Shown here piece by piece: positions 42,866-52,418 of a DNA stretch of 64,000 bases; within the stretch, counting starts at the first letter, position 1; each line of letters opens with the position of its first letter. The stretch is from Pseudomonas marginalis (GTDB lineage Bacteria > Pseudomonadota > Gammaproteobacteria > Pseudomonadales > Pseudomonadaceae): contig NZ_FNSU01000003.1 in assembly GCF_900105325.1 (NCBI RefSeq), positions 3,919,501 to 3,983,500 of the forward strand, in the 5' to 3' direction. The notes under the pieces were generated by a model that saw nothing but the letters and a program-made list of their open reading frames with translations, did no database searches and was not told the origin of the DNA. Made by a program: the position numbers and the translations under genes.

Positions 42866-45800
42866 GGGATTTGCTCCAGTAGGCGATGCTTTCGAGCAGC
42901 ACCGATTCCTGGTACGGCTTGCCCAGGTAGTCGTTGACGCCGATGGCCATGGCGCGGTCGCGGTGTTTCTGGCCGGTGCGGGAGGTGATCATGATGATCG
43001 GCAGGCGCATCAGCCGGGGGTCGTTGCGCACCTGGATGGCGACTTCGAAGCCGTCCATGCGCGGCATTTCGATGTCGAGCAGCATCAGGTCGGGGGTATG
43101 TTCCTCGAGCACGGCAAGGGCGTCGATGCCATCCTTGGCGGTGAGTACGTTCATGCCGTTGCGCTCCAACAGGCGGCTGGTGACTTTGCGCACGGTGACC
43201 GAGTCGTCCACCACCAGCACCAGCAGCGGGCGCTTTTTCAGCGGGTCGTTGAGGATCAACGGAGCATCCACCGCCTGGGCCGGCAAGGCCGGTTGCCGGG
43301 CGCGGATGTGCGCGAGCAGGTCGATGATCAACACCACGCGCCCATCCCCCAGGATGGTCGCGCCGGATAACCCCTGCACCCCGGAAAACTGCGGGCCCAG
43401 GCCCTTGACCACAATCTCCCGGGTGCCGGCCATGGCGTCCACATGCACCGCCACACGGCGCTCGTTGCACTGCACCAGCAACACCGGCACGGGTTGATAC
43501 TGGCCCAGTAATTTCGGGCGACCGACGGTGTGCAGCAGGTCACCCAGGTAAAACAGCTCGTAGCGTTGGCCGGCATATTCATAACACGGCGGATCCTGCT
43601 GGTAGTGCCCCGCCAGCTCATGGGGCAGCACCCGCACCAGCCCTTCGATGGTGTTGAGCGGGATCGCGTATTGATCGTCCGCGCAGTGCACCATCAACGC
43701 CCGATTGACCGACACGGTAAACGGCAGGCGGATGCGAAAGTGCACGCCCTCCCCCGGTGTCGAGTCAATGAACATCGAGCCGCCGAGCTGGCGCACTTCT
43801 TCGTGCACCACGTCCATGCCCACGCCGCGCCCGGAAATCTGCGTGATCTTTTCCGCCGTGGAGAACCCCGGCTGCAGGATGAACTGCAACACATCACGGT
43901 CGCTCATCTCTTGATGAGGGGCGAGCAAACCGCGCTTGATCGCCTTGCGCCGCACCGCTTCCAGGGGCACGCCGGCACCGTCGTCGCGCATGTCGAAAAC
44001 GATATCGCCGCCTTCGTGGGTCAGGTCCAGGGTGATGCGGCCCTTCTCCGGCTTGCCGGCCAACAGCCGCGCATCGCGGGACTCCAGGCCATGGTCGACG
44101 GCGTTGCGCAGCATGTGTTCCAGCGGTGCCGCCATGCGCTCCAGCACATTGCGGTCCATCTCGCCCTCGGCATTGCCGACGATGAATTCCACGTCCTTGC
44201 CCAACTCGCCCGCCACCTGGCGCACGATGCGTTTGAGGCGCGGCAGCATGCGTTCGAAGGGCACCATGCGCGTGCGCATCAGGCCTTCCTGCAACTCGGT
44301 GTTGATGCGCGCCTGTTGCTGCAACAGGCCATGGGCGTCCTCGTTGCGGCGGTCGAGGGTGTCCTTGAGGTCGAGCAGGTCGGAGGCCGATTCCGACAGC
44401 GCCCGGGACAGTTGCTGCAACTGCGAATGACGGTCCATTTCCAGCGGGTCGAATTCTTCATAGCCCAGGCGCTCGGCCTCGGCCTGTTGACGACTGAGGA
44501 TGCGCCCCTGGGTTTCGGTGTCGAGGCGGCGCAGTTGGTCGCGCATGCGTTCGATAGTGGTTTCCACCTCATGCAGGGCAATGCGCGCGTCGTTGACTTG
44601 CTGCTCGATACGGCCACGGAAGATCGAGGTCTCGCCGGCCAGGTTGACCAGGTCGTCCAGCAGGTCAGCGGAAATCTTCACCATGTCGGCGCCGGGATCA
44701 ACCACCGCTTCGACCTTGCCTGCGGGCAGCGCCACGGGCGTCACGGGCTCATCGCTGGGGTGCACCAGGCTTTTGATACGTTCGATGAGCTTGTCCACCG
44801 AACCCACCGGCAGCCCATCCGCCACGGCGTCGATCATCTGCGCCAGGCGGTCGTGGCAGCCCTGCAGCAACGCGAACAGTTCGGCGGACGGCGCGAGCAA
44901 ACCGGCGGACAGCCCTTCGTAGAGAAATTCCAGCTCATGGGCCAGGTCACCGATCGGCCCGATCTCGACCATGCGCGCGCCGCCCTTGAGGGTGTGCAGG
45001 TCGCGCAGCAGGGTTTCGACTTCCTGGCGATTGTTCGGCTCGGCCTGCCAGCGCAGCAAGGCGCTGCCGGAGCTGTCGAGAATGTCGGCGGCTTCTTCGA
45101 GGAAGATGTCCAGCAACTCGGGGTCGGTGCCCGGCGTTTCCGCAGGTGGAGCGGCCTGTGCAGCCGGCATGCCGCCCTGGCGTAGCGCGCGCAACCTGGC
45201 GACCAGTTCGGCGCTGTCGCTCAAGGGTTGATGGTGCTGCAGTTCCTCCAGTTGCAAGGCCAGTCGCTCATGGCTGGCCATCAGCACCTGCGACAGCTCG
45301 CTGGAGTAGCTGTAGCGCCGATCCACCAGGCCTTCGTACACGCACTCCAATTCATGGGCAAGGTCGGCCACCGGTCCGATGTCGGCCATGCGCGCGCCGC
45401 CCTTGAGGGTGTGCAGGTCGCGCTGCAGGGACGACAACGGCGCGGCACTGTCCGGCTCCAGCAGCCAGCGCTTGAGCGACTGCCCCGCACTGTCGAGGAT
45501 ATCCACGGCTTCTTCGAGGAAGATCTCCACGAGTTCATCGTCGATCCACGTTTCATCCTGCAGTTGCGCGGTGGCGGCGCCCAGTTCGGAGATGCTCAGG
45601 GTACGGCTGCCGTCGCTTTTGATCAGGCCGGTGGCAGAAGGGTCCAGCGCATCGTCCAGCAGTTCGCGCAGGGCGTGTACACGTGCCGGAGCCGGGATGA
45701 TTTCCTGGCCGGCGGCCAATTGATCGAGCATGCTGATCAGCGCCTCATGGGCCTGTTCGGCCTCATGGAAAAACCGTTCGCTGACCGCCAGGCTGCTTTC

Positions 45801-48677
45801 TTCCACGGCGCCGTAGAGGTCGAGCAAGGCTTCGCAGAGTTCATCGATGGCGTGCAGGTCAGCAACATGCGCGCCCTCCCCCAACGTGGTCAATTCATCC
45901 AGCAGCGCGGTGAGTTCCTGGCGTTCGCCGGGGTGTTGCTGCCAGCGGCGCAGCAGGTTTTCGGCGTCGAGCAGAATGTCCATGCCCTGGGCCAGGAAGT
46001 TGGCAATCAGTTGCGGGTCGCGCTTGATCCGCAACCCCGTGTTGGGGGCGTCGAGCAGCGCGGCCAGTTGATGGTCGAGCAGGGCCTGGGTACGGCGGAT
46101 CAAGTCATCCGCGCCCTTGATCGGCACCAGGGGATCGCGGTCCAGTTGACGCAACCCGCGCTGGAACAGGCCTTCGGCTTCCAGCAGCAACTCGACTTCG
46201 TCCAGGTCCAGCGGCAGGCGATGGGCCTTGTATTCGCGGGTCAGGTGATCCAGTGGGCGCACCAGCTCGGCGATGGGCAACACGCCAGCCATGTAGGCGC
46301 TGCCCTTGAGGGTGTGCAGGGCCCGTTGCAGTTCATCGCTGACTTGCAGCGGCACATGCTCGGCGGCCTGTTGCAGGAAGTGGTTGAGGCTGTCCAGATG
46401 GCTCTGGGCTTCGTTGCGGAAGATCTCCAGCAACATCGGATCGTGGGGTTCGGCGCCTGACCCTGCGCCGTTGGCCCAGGCGTGGGCGCGGGCGGCCAGG
46501 GCGTCGACCTCATCGCGCTGGTGTTGTTCGCCCGTCGCGAAGTCGGCGATCAATGCCGGCAGCAGGGCCACGGCGTCATCCAGCACCTGTTGGATCTCGG
46601 GGCCGAGGGCCACACTGCGCTCGAGCACACGGTTCAGCAGGTTTTCCACGGCCCAGGCCAGCTCCGCCAGCACCAGGGCGCGTACCATGCGGCCGCTGCC
46701 TTTCAGGGTGTGGAAAGCGCGGCGCATTTCGCCCTGGGCGGTTTTGTCCGCGCTGTTGGGCAGGTGACGGTGCAGCACCTCAAGGACTTCCTCGGTTTCT
46801 TCGAGGAAGACATCGCGCAGTTCATCGTCGATGGGCGCTTCATCGGCCGGCGGCGGCAGCAGGCTACCGGGGCGTTGCAAGGCCGGCGGATTGAGGCCCG
46901 AAGTGGGGTTGGCCAGTGCGTCGAACTGCGACTGGCTGGGCGCAACCTCGCTCGACAGCGCGCCATCGGGTGCTGCCAGCGCCTGGCGCCAGGGTTTTTC
47001 GGCAGGCAGGTAGCCCAGCGCAGCCAGGCTTTGGGTGGCCATTTCCAACACCCGTTCACCGGCGGCGTCCGGGTCTTGGAGCATGCGCTCGAGGTAATAC
47101 TCCAGGCTGCTGATCACGTCAGCGAAATGCCCCAGTTGTACCTCCGACGGCGGGTTGTCGTTGACCATCAACTGTTCGTCGACATAATCGGTGCAACCGC
47201 GCATCAGGCTTGCCGCGCGGGGCAAGGGGATCATCGCCAGCGCGCCGCGCACCTGGCTCAGCAGTTCCGGCAGGGATTCCAGGCGCTGGCGGTCCCAATC
47301 GGCTTCGATACAGTCGATCACCAGCTCCTTGGCTTGCTGCAGGCACTGGCAGGATTCGCGGATGACCAACTGGTGGATCTGGGTCAGGTCGGTGGTGGGC
47401 AGGCGGCTCTCTTCATGGCCTTCCGGCTCGACGGTGCCGACCATTCCCGCCAGCGTGGCTTCCACATAGAGCAGCGCGCCGGCGACGTCCATCAACACCG
47501 CATCGTTGGGCTCGCGATGCCCCTGGGCCAGGCTCAATACCACGGCCAGCTGGTCGATGATGACTTTGCGCGGCTGGCCAAACCCCAGCACCGCGAGGGT
47601 ATCGGCAATCTGTCGCAGGGGCGCCAGCAGCGCGTCGAGGTCGCTCGTGTGCTGGCGGTCGCTGCGCACGAACAGGTCGAGGCGCTCTTTGACCCGGACC
47701 AACTCTTCACACAACGCACCGAGCACCGAGCCCATGGCGTTGCGATCCGGCCCGGCAAGGCGCGCGCGTTCGGCGTCCACCACCGTGCTGTCGGGCAAGG
47801 CCTCATCCAGGCTGTAGCGCTCTTTCAGACTCTGCATGCGCGGGGTCGGTCGGGTGACTTTGGCGACGTAAAACAACAGGCTCTTGAGCAGTTCATCCGG
47901 TGCGGGTTGGTTGATCCCGCCGATGCCCTGTGCCAGCAGGCGCTTGAGCTGCTTGTCGCTGGCCTTGAGCAGGCTGCGCAGCGCCGGGCTGTTGGCGACT
48001 ACGCCGGTGAGCATGCCCTCGACCAGCGCCGACGCCACTTGCCACAGCGGCAACAGCGGCGCGCCCTGGCACAGCGCCTCAAGGCGCGCGAACACCCGCG
48101 CCATATCTTCCAGGTTGCTCGGCCCGTGGTCTTCACGCAGCAGCCCGGCGAGGGCTTGCTGCAACAGTTGATGCCACTGGCGCAGTTGCGCCTGGAGGTC
48201 GGCCGGCGCGCGTTGAGCCAGGGCGTCATCGGCAAGCGGCGCAATCGACAGCAGTTGCGGGCTGAACAAGCTGGTTTCCGACAGCAGGCTTTCGCCGTGG
48301 GCACTGCGCAGGTCGTTGAGCAGCGGCAGCACCACCAGCGGTAAATCACGGCGAGCGCTGTGCACCCGGTCAAGGTACAACGGCAGTTGGCCCAGGGCCT
48401 GTTGCAGCAGGCGGATACTTTCCTCGCGCTGGCCGACATGCCCGGCCTGGAGCGCCAGGGCCAGTTCTTCGATCTCTTCGGCCAGCAGCGCCGCGCCGTA
48501 GAACTCGACCATTTGCAGCGCACCATGTACCTGGTGGATAGCGTCCAGGCACTGGCTGATCACGCCATCGTCGTGGGTCTCGACAAATGCATCCAGCGCC
48601 GAACGGGCCTGTTTCAGGGTTTCGGCAATGTCGCCCTTGACCCATTCGAGGGCCACGTAGTCGTGCCGATCAACCAT
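42858..48677 (-). CDS. chpA: ChpA hybrid histidine kinase of the pilus chemosensory system
   Basis: Very large (1939 residue) CheA-like kinase controlling type IV pilus function through PilG and PilH. Visible phosphotransfer sites: an N-terminal Hpt-like HQVHG (His48), a serine variant SQVRG (Ser474), and four HTLKG Hpt motifs at His656, His788, His1089 and His1228. A CheA dimerisation region, N-box MLRNAVDHGLES (about 1524), a glycine box ISGRGVGMDVVHEEV (about 1620), a CheW domain and a C-terminal receiver with Asp1868 in LMLLDIEMPRMDGF follow. It is several hundred residues shorter than P. aeruginosa ChpA (about 2,470 residues, from memory). It overlaps chpC and lies 96 bases from pilJ; pilK is missing. 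Confidence 0.95.
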   Translation of the reverse strand: MVDRHDYVALEWVKGDIAETLKQARSALDAFVETHDDGVISQCLDAIHQVHGALQMVEFYGAALLAEEIEELALALQAGHVGQREESIRLLQQALGQLPLYLDRVHSARRDLPLVVLPLLNDLRSAHGESLLSETSLFSPQLLSIAPLADDALAQRAPADLQAQLRQWHQLLQQALAGLLREDHGPSNLEDMARVFARLEALCQGAPLLPLWQVASALVEGMLTGVVANSPALRSLLKASDKQLKRLLAQGIGGINQPAPDELLKSLLFYVAKVTRPTPRMQSLKERYSLDEALPDSTVVDAERARLAGPDRNAMGSVLGALCEELVRVKERLDLFVRSDRQHTSDLDALLAPLRQIADTLAVLGFGQPRKVIIDQLAVVLSLAQGHREPNDAVLMDVAGALLYVEATLAGMVGTVEPEGHEESRLPTTDLTQIHQLVIRESCQCLQQAKELVIDCIEADWDRQRLESLPELLSQVRGALAMIPLPRAASLMRGCTDYVDEQLMVNDNPPSEVQLGHFADVISSLEYYLERMLQDPDAAGERVLEMATQSLAALGYLPAEKPWRQALAAPDGALSSEVAPSQSQFDALANPTSGLNPPALQRPGSLLPPPADEAPIDDELRDVFLEETEEVLEVLHRHLPNSADKTAQGEMRRAFHTLKGSGRMVRALVLAELAWAVENLLNRVLERSVALGPEIQQVLDDAVALLPALIADFATGEQHQRDEVDALAARAHAWANGAGSGAEPHDPMLLEIFRNEAQSHLDSLNHFLQQAAEHVPLQVSDELQRALHTLKGSAYMAGVLPIAELVRPLDHLTREYKAHRLPLDLDEVELLLEAEGLFQRGLRQLDRDPLVPIKGADDLIRRTQALLDHQLAALLDAPNTGLRIKRDPQLIANFLAQGMDILLDAENLLRRWQQHPGERQELTALLDELTTLGEGAHVADLHAIDELCEALLDLYGAVEESSLAVSERFFHEAEQAHEALISMLDQLAAGQEIIPAPARVHALRELLDDALDPSATGLIKSDGSRTLSISELGAATAQLQDETWIDDELVEIFLEEAVDILDSAGQSLKRWLLEPDSAAPLSSLQRDLHTLKGGARMADIGPVADLAHELECVYEGLVDRRYSYSSELSQVLMASHERLALQLEELQHHQPLSDSAELVARLRALRQGGMPAAQAAPPAETPGTDPELLDIFLEEAADILDSSGSALLRWQAEPNNRQEVETLLRDLHTLKGGARMVEIGPIGDLAHELEFLYEGLSAGLLAPSAELFALLQGCHDRLAQMIDAVADGLPVGSVDKLIERIKSLVHPSDEPVTPVALPAGKVEAVVDPGADMVKISADLLDDLVNLAGETSIFRGRIEQQVNDARIALHEVETTIERMRDQLRRLDTETQGRILSRQQAEAERLGYEEFDPLEMDRHSQLQQLSRALSESASDLLDLKDTLDRRNEDAHGLLQQQARINTELQEGLMRTRMVPFERMLPRLKRIVRQVAGELGKDVEFIVGNAEGEMDRNVLERMAAPLEHMLRNAVDHGLESRDARLLAGKPEKGRITLDLTHEGGDIVFDMRDDGAGVPLEAVRRKAIKRGLLAPHQEMSDRDVLQFILQPGFSTAEKITQISGRGVGMDVVHEEVRQLGGSMFIDSTPGEGVHFRIRLPFTVSVNRALMVHCADDQYAIPLNTIEGLVRVLPHELAGHYQQDPPCYEYAGQRYELFYLGDLLHTVGRPKLLGQYQPVPVLLVQCNERRVAVHVDAMAGTREIVVKGLGPQFSGVQGLSGATILGDGRVVLIIDLLAHIRARQPALPAQAVDAPLILNDPLKKRPLLVLVVDDSVTVRKVTSRLLERNGMNVLTAKDGIDALAVLEEHTPDLMLLDIEMPRMDGFEVAIQVRNDPRLMRLPIIMITSRTGQKHRDRAMAIGVNDYLGKPYQESVLLESIAYWSKSRA

Positions 48678-48734
48678 AACTGCTCCGCTTAGAATTCGTG
48701 GGTTGCCTGGATCTCAAAGCCAATGGAGATCGAG

Positions 48735-48764
48735 TGTGGGAGGTGGCAAGCCCCCCCACATTTG
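48735..48764. repeat. REP-like unit between pilJ and chpA
   Basis: tgtgggaggtggcaagcccccccaca forms an imperfect hairpin of the second REP type in the 96-bp pilJ-chpA gap, the position where P. aeruginosa carries pilK. Confidence 0.7.
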
Positions 48765-48773
48765 GATCGCATT

Positions 48774-50825
48774 TCAATCATCAGCCTGTTTGGCCGCTGG
48801 CAGGGTGAAACCCGACACCGACCTGCGCAACTGGCTGGCCATCTTCGCTAAGTTGCCGATGCTTTCGGCGGTAGCGGTGGAGCCCGATGACGTCTGCGTG
48901 GTGATCTGCTGGATCACGTTCATGGTCAGGGAGATCTGTCCCGCCGATGAGGTCTGTTGCTGCGCCGCGTTGGAGATGCTCTGGATCAGCGCGGCCAGGG
49001 TTTTCGATACGCCTTCGATCTCTTCCAGCGCCACCCCGGCGTCCTGGGCCAGCCGTGCACCGCGCACCACTTCGGTGGTGGTCTGTTCCATGGAAATGAC
49101 GGCTTCGTTGGTGTCGGCCTGGATCGCGCGCACCAGGGTTTCAATCTGCCGGGTGGCCGCCGACGAACGCTCGGCCAGCCGTTGCACTTCATCGGCCACC
49201 ACCGCAAAGCCGCGCCCGGCATCCCCGGCCATGCTCGCCTGGATCGCGGCGTTGAGGGCGAGGATGTTGGTCTGGTCGGCAATGTCGTCGATCAGGCTGA
49301 CGATGTCGCCAATCTCCTGGGACGACTCGCCCAGGCGCTTGATGCGCTTGGCGGTGTCCTGGATCTGTTCGCGGATGTTGTCCATGCCGTGGATGGTGTT
49401 GTGCACCACCTCGTTGCCTTTGTTGGCGATTTCCACCGAACGTTCCGCCACCGCCGATGATTCGGCGGCGTTGGCCGACACCTGGTCGATGGACTGGGCC
49501 ATCTGGTTGATCGCGGTGGAGGCTTCGGCGATCTGCTGGGCCTGATGCTCGGAGGCCTGGGCCAGGTGCATGGCGGTGGCCTGGGTCTCTTGCACGGCAC
49601 CCGCCACTTGCCCGGCGGTGAGGTTGATGGTGGCCACCAGGTCGCGCAGCTGGTCCACGGAATAGTTGATGGAGTCGGCGATGGTGCCGGTGAAGTCTTC
49701 AGTCACCGAGGCGGTCACAGTGAGGTCGCCGTCGGCCAGGTCTTCGATTTCATCGAGCAGGCGCATGATCGCGTTCTGGTTGCGCTCGTTCTTCTCGGCG
49801 GTCTCGTGCAGTTGGCGGTTGGTTTCGCGCACCATCACCAGGCCGATCAGGATGATCGAGGCCAGCGCCAACAGGCCCAGCACATAGCCGCCGATGGTGT
49901 CGAAGCTGCGTCCGCTGGCGAGGTTTTCAAAACCGGTGGCCAGGTGCGAGGCTTCATCGAGCAGGGTTTGCGACAGGTTGAAAATATTGCTCGCCGAGGC
50001 GCGGACCTGGAACAGCTGCGGCGAGGTTTCGAGGATTTCATCCACGGAGCCGGAGACAAACTCGAACAACTCGGCGATTTCCGCCAGCCGCGCGCGGGCA
50101 TCGCGGTCTTCTACCTGAGTGATGCGCAGCCCGGGGTTGCCGTTGAGCATGCCATTGAGCACCTGCCCGAAGCGATTGGCGTCGCGGCCAAAGGTGTCGG
50201 CGGCCTGGACGGCGGTTTCGTCACCGGCCAGCACCGTGTTGACCGCGCCCAGGATACGTTCGGCCAGCAGCGACTGGCGCTGGGCCAAGGCCACCTGGCT
50301 GGCCGGCGCGCCGCGTTGCAGCAGGATGTCGACGACCTTTTCCGACTCCATCTGCAATTGCGGTACGGTTTCGGCGAGGGTCGCGGCCACTTGGTGCAGG
50401 GACAGCACGGTCTGTTCGCTGGCGAGGATCGCGTCGGTGTTTTTCAACAGCGCTTCCCAGTCCGTCTGCACCGCGCGCATTTCGGCGCGGACCGCACTGG
50501 GCGCAGCGGGCAGGCCGGTTTCCGGGTCGCCTTTTTTCAGGTAACCCCAGCGCTGGGCAAAATCGTTGCGCGCGTCGCCCAACAGCTTGAATGCGGCGGC
50601 CTTGCCGGCGGCGGCCTCGGTAGCGTTCTTGGCGATGCGTTGAGACAGCACGCGCAGTTCACCGGCGTGGCCGATGTACTGCTTGTCGTAGGTGGACTGG
50701 GTGTTGAGGTAAGCAAAGTTGGCGAACAGCAGCATGATGAATACGATCAGCGCGATAAACAGCACGATGATCTGTGAACGGCTGCGCGAGCCGGCCTGGG
50801 GTTTGGGCGTAGTAGCGGTGGTCAT
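48774..50825 (-). CDS. pilJ: PilJ methyl-accepting chemotaxis protein
   Basis: Inner-membrane receptor of the Pil-Chp system. The 683-residue protein has a first membrane helix at about residues 19-39, a periplasmic PilJ-type region with two four-helix modules, a second membrane helix (VLGLLALASIILIGLVMV), a HAMP region and an MCP signalling domain with the conserved hairpin tip IDDIADQTNILALNAAIQAS. The start at 50825 overlaps the pilI stop by 4 bases. No CheR/CheB-type adaptation enzymes are encoded beside it, unlike in P. aeruginosa. Confidence 0.95.
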   Translation of the reverse strand: MTTATTPKPQAGSRSRSQIIVLFIALIVFIMLLFANFAYLNTQSTYDKQYIGHAGELRVLSQRIAKNATEAAAGKAAAFKLLGDARNDFAQRWGYLKKGDPETGLPAAPSAVRAEMRAVQTDWEALLKNTDAILASEQTVLSLHQVAATLAETVPQLQMESEKVVDILLQRGAPASQVALAQRQSLLAERILGAVNTVLAGDETAVQAADTFGRDANRFGQVLNGMLNGNPGLRITQVEDRDARARLAEIAELFEFVSGSVDEILETSPQLFQVRASASNIFNLSQTLLDEASHLATGFENLASGRSFDTIGGYVLGLLALASIILIGLVMVRETNRQLHETAEKNERNQNAIMRLLDEIEDLADGDLTVTASVTEDFTGTIADSINYSVDQLRDLVATINLTAGQVAGAVQETQATAMHLAQASEHQAQQIAEASTAINQMAQSIDQVSANAAESSAVAERSVEIANKGNEVVHNTIHGMDNIREQIQDTAKRIKRLGESSQEIGDIVSLIDDIADQTNILALNAAIQASMAGDAGRGFAVVADEVQRLAERSSAATRQIETLVRAIQADTNEAVISMEQTTTEVVRGARLAQDAGVALEEIEGVSKTLAALIQSISNAAQQQTSSAGQISLTMNVIQQITTQTSSGSTATAESIGNLAKMASQLRRSVSGFTLPAAKQADD

Positions 50826-51346
50826 GCGGCGACATCCATGAAGCCAGGGGCCTGGGCCAGGGCGAAGGGGCTGAAGACCTGCCACAGCGGCTCGCCGTCG
50901 AATTGGCCCTGGATAAATGGCGCGCCGGGGCTGGGGCTCGCCAGCAAGGCGTCTTGTGCAAAATGCTGCATCCCCACCACCTCGTCTACCAACAGCCCGA
51001 CAAACAGATCGTTGTATTCCACCACCAGCACCCGCCGTTGCTTGCGCGCCTTGGACAGCTCAAGGCCAAGGAAGCCGCCGAGGTCCATCACCGGCAGCAA
51101 ACGCCCGCGCAGGTTAGCAACACCCCTGACCCAGGCCTTGACCCCGGGCATTAAAGTGCAACGCGGCTCATGCAGGACTTCGGCGACTTCGCCCATGGGC
51201 GCGACATACCAATGCTGCCCCAGGCGAAAGCCAATCCCGCTCCAGCGTTGCAGGCGGGTTTCCTGGGATGGCAGGTCGGCGGCCAGCAGGCGGCAGCGGC
51301 GGTCGATGTCCAGCAACAACTCGAAGGCGGTTTGCGACTCGGTCAT
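50822..51346 (-). CDS. pilI: PilI CheW-like coupling protein
   Basis: Links PilJ to ChpA. The 174-residue protein is a CheW domain: IGFRLGQHWYVAPMGEVAEV, VANLRGRLLPVMDLGGFLGL and VVEYNDLFVGLLVDEVVGMQ. It overlaps pilJ by 4 bases (ATGA) and follows pilH by 12 bases. Confidence 0.94.
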   Translation of the reverse strand: MTESQTAFELLLDIDRRCRLLAADLPSQETRLQRWSGIGFRLGQHWYVAPMGEVAEVLHEPRCTLMPGVKAWVRGVANLRGRLLPVMDLGGFLGLELSKARKQRRVLVVEYNDLFVGLLVDEVVGMQHFAQDALLASPSPGAPFIQGQFDGEPLWQVFSPFALAQAPGFMDVAA

Positions 51347-51358
51347 GATGGCGTGCCG

Positions 51359-51724
51359 TCAGCCGGCCAGCACCTTGTTCAGGGTGGCGATCAGGGTTTC
51401 CTCGTCCACAGGCTTGGTCAGGTAATCCTTGGCACCCTGGCGTGCGCCCCAGATCTTGTCGGTCTCCTGATCCTTGGTGGTAATGATGATGATCGGGATG
51501 CCGTTGGTTTCCGGCTCCTTGGACAGCTGGCGGGTGGCCTGGAAGCCATTGAGGCCCGGCATCACGATGTCCATCAGCACGGCGTCAGGCTTTTCCTGGC
51601 GGGCCAGGGCCACGCCGTCGGCGCCGTTCTCGGCCTTGAGGACCTGGTGGCCGTGCTTTTCCAGCATGCCGGTCAGTTTGTACATTTCGGTCGGCGAATC
51701 GTCGACGATCAGAACACGTGCCAT
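51359..51724 (-). CDS. pilH: PilH response regulator
   Basis: Single-domain CheY-like protein of 121 residues. The acidic pocket DD (residues 8-9), phosphoacceptor Asp52 (AVLMDIVMPGLNGF) and Lys in DYLTKPVDEETL are present. In P. aeruginosa PilH opposes PilG, favouring retraction or acting as a phosphate sink. The start at 51724 (MARVLIVDDS) is preferred over the longer frame to 51823. Confidence 0.95.
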   Translation of the reverse strand: MARVLIVDDSPTEMYKLTGMLEKHGHQVLKAENGADGVALARQEKPDAVLMDIVMPGLNGFQATRQLSKEPETNGIPIIIITTKDQETDKIWGARQGAKDYLTKPVDEETLIATLNKVLAG

Positions 51725-51770
51725 GGTTTTCCCCACTACATTGGTCGGCGCCGGCCCTTGTGAGGCGGCG

Positions 51771-52178
51771 TCAGTGTGCTTGTTCCACTGCGGCGAACCC
51801 GGGCACATAGGCCTTGATCGCACTCAGCAGTTCTTCCTTGCTGAAAGGCTTGGTCAAAAACTGATCGACACCCACGATGCGCCCCTTGGCCTTGTCGAAC
51901 AGACCGTCCTTGGAGGACAGCATGATCACCGGGATCGACTTGAACACCGGGTTGTTCTTCACCAGGGCGCAGGTCTGATAGCCATCCAGGCGCGGCATCA
52001 TGATGTCGACAAAGATAATGTGCGGGTGATGATCCACAATCCGGGCCAGGGCATCGAAACCGTCGATGGCCGTGATGACATCGCAGCCCACGTTCTTCAA
52101 CAGCGTCTCGGCGGTGCGGCGGATCGTCTTCGAATCGTCGATCACCATCACTCTCAAGGCGTTGGAATGCTGTTCCAT
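51771..52178 (-). CDS. pilG: PilG response regulator
   Basis: Single-domain CheY-like protein of 135 residues with phosphoacceptor Asp58 (IIFVDIMMPRLDGYQT) and DQFLTKPFSKEEL. It is the first gene of pilGHIJ-chpAC and is divergent from gshB. In P. aeruginosa phospho-PilG promotes pilus extension and raises cAMP. Confidence 0.95.
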   Translation of the reverse strand: MEQHSNALRVMVIDDSKTIRRTAETLLKNVGCDVITAIDGFDALARIVDHHPHIIFVDIMMPRLDGYQTCALVKNNPVFKSIPVIMLSSKDGLFDKAKGRIVGVDQFLTKPFSKEELLSAIKAYVPGFAAVEQAH

Positions 52179-52418
52179 ATCTGCTCTACCATCGCCACAG
52201 CGAATCGGTTTTCGGTGTGTACTGCCTGATGTTGCACAGGATGAGCGCCGCAGGCCTTGGAATTCAAGGGCTGCTGCGCCGTGGCAGTCTTTTTAGCACA
52301 GTCTCGGGGAGCAATCTATCGAGGCACCCGCCCGGTGGTTTTTCCTTGACCCACAACAGCCGCAGCGCCACTCTGACGTCACTTTTATGCGCCCCAATTT
52401 TGCTAGAGGAAATCCCCC

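Noticed and set aside
46482..48344. 620-codon plus-strand frame inside chpA
   Set aside because: Antisense shadow of repetitive Hpt-region coding sequence.
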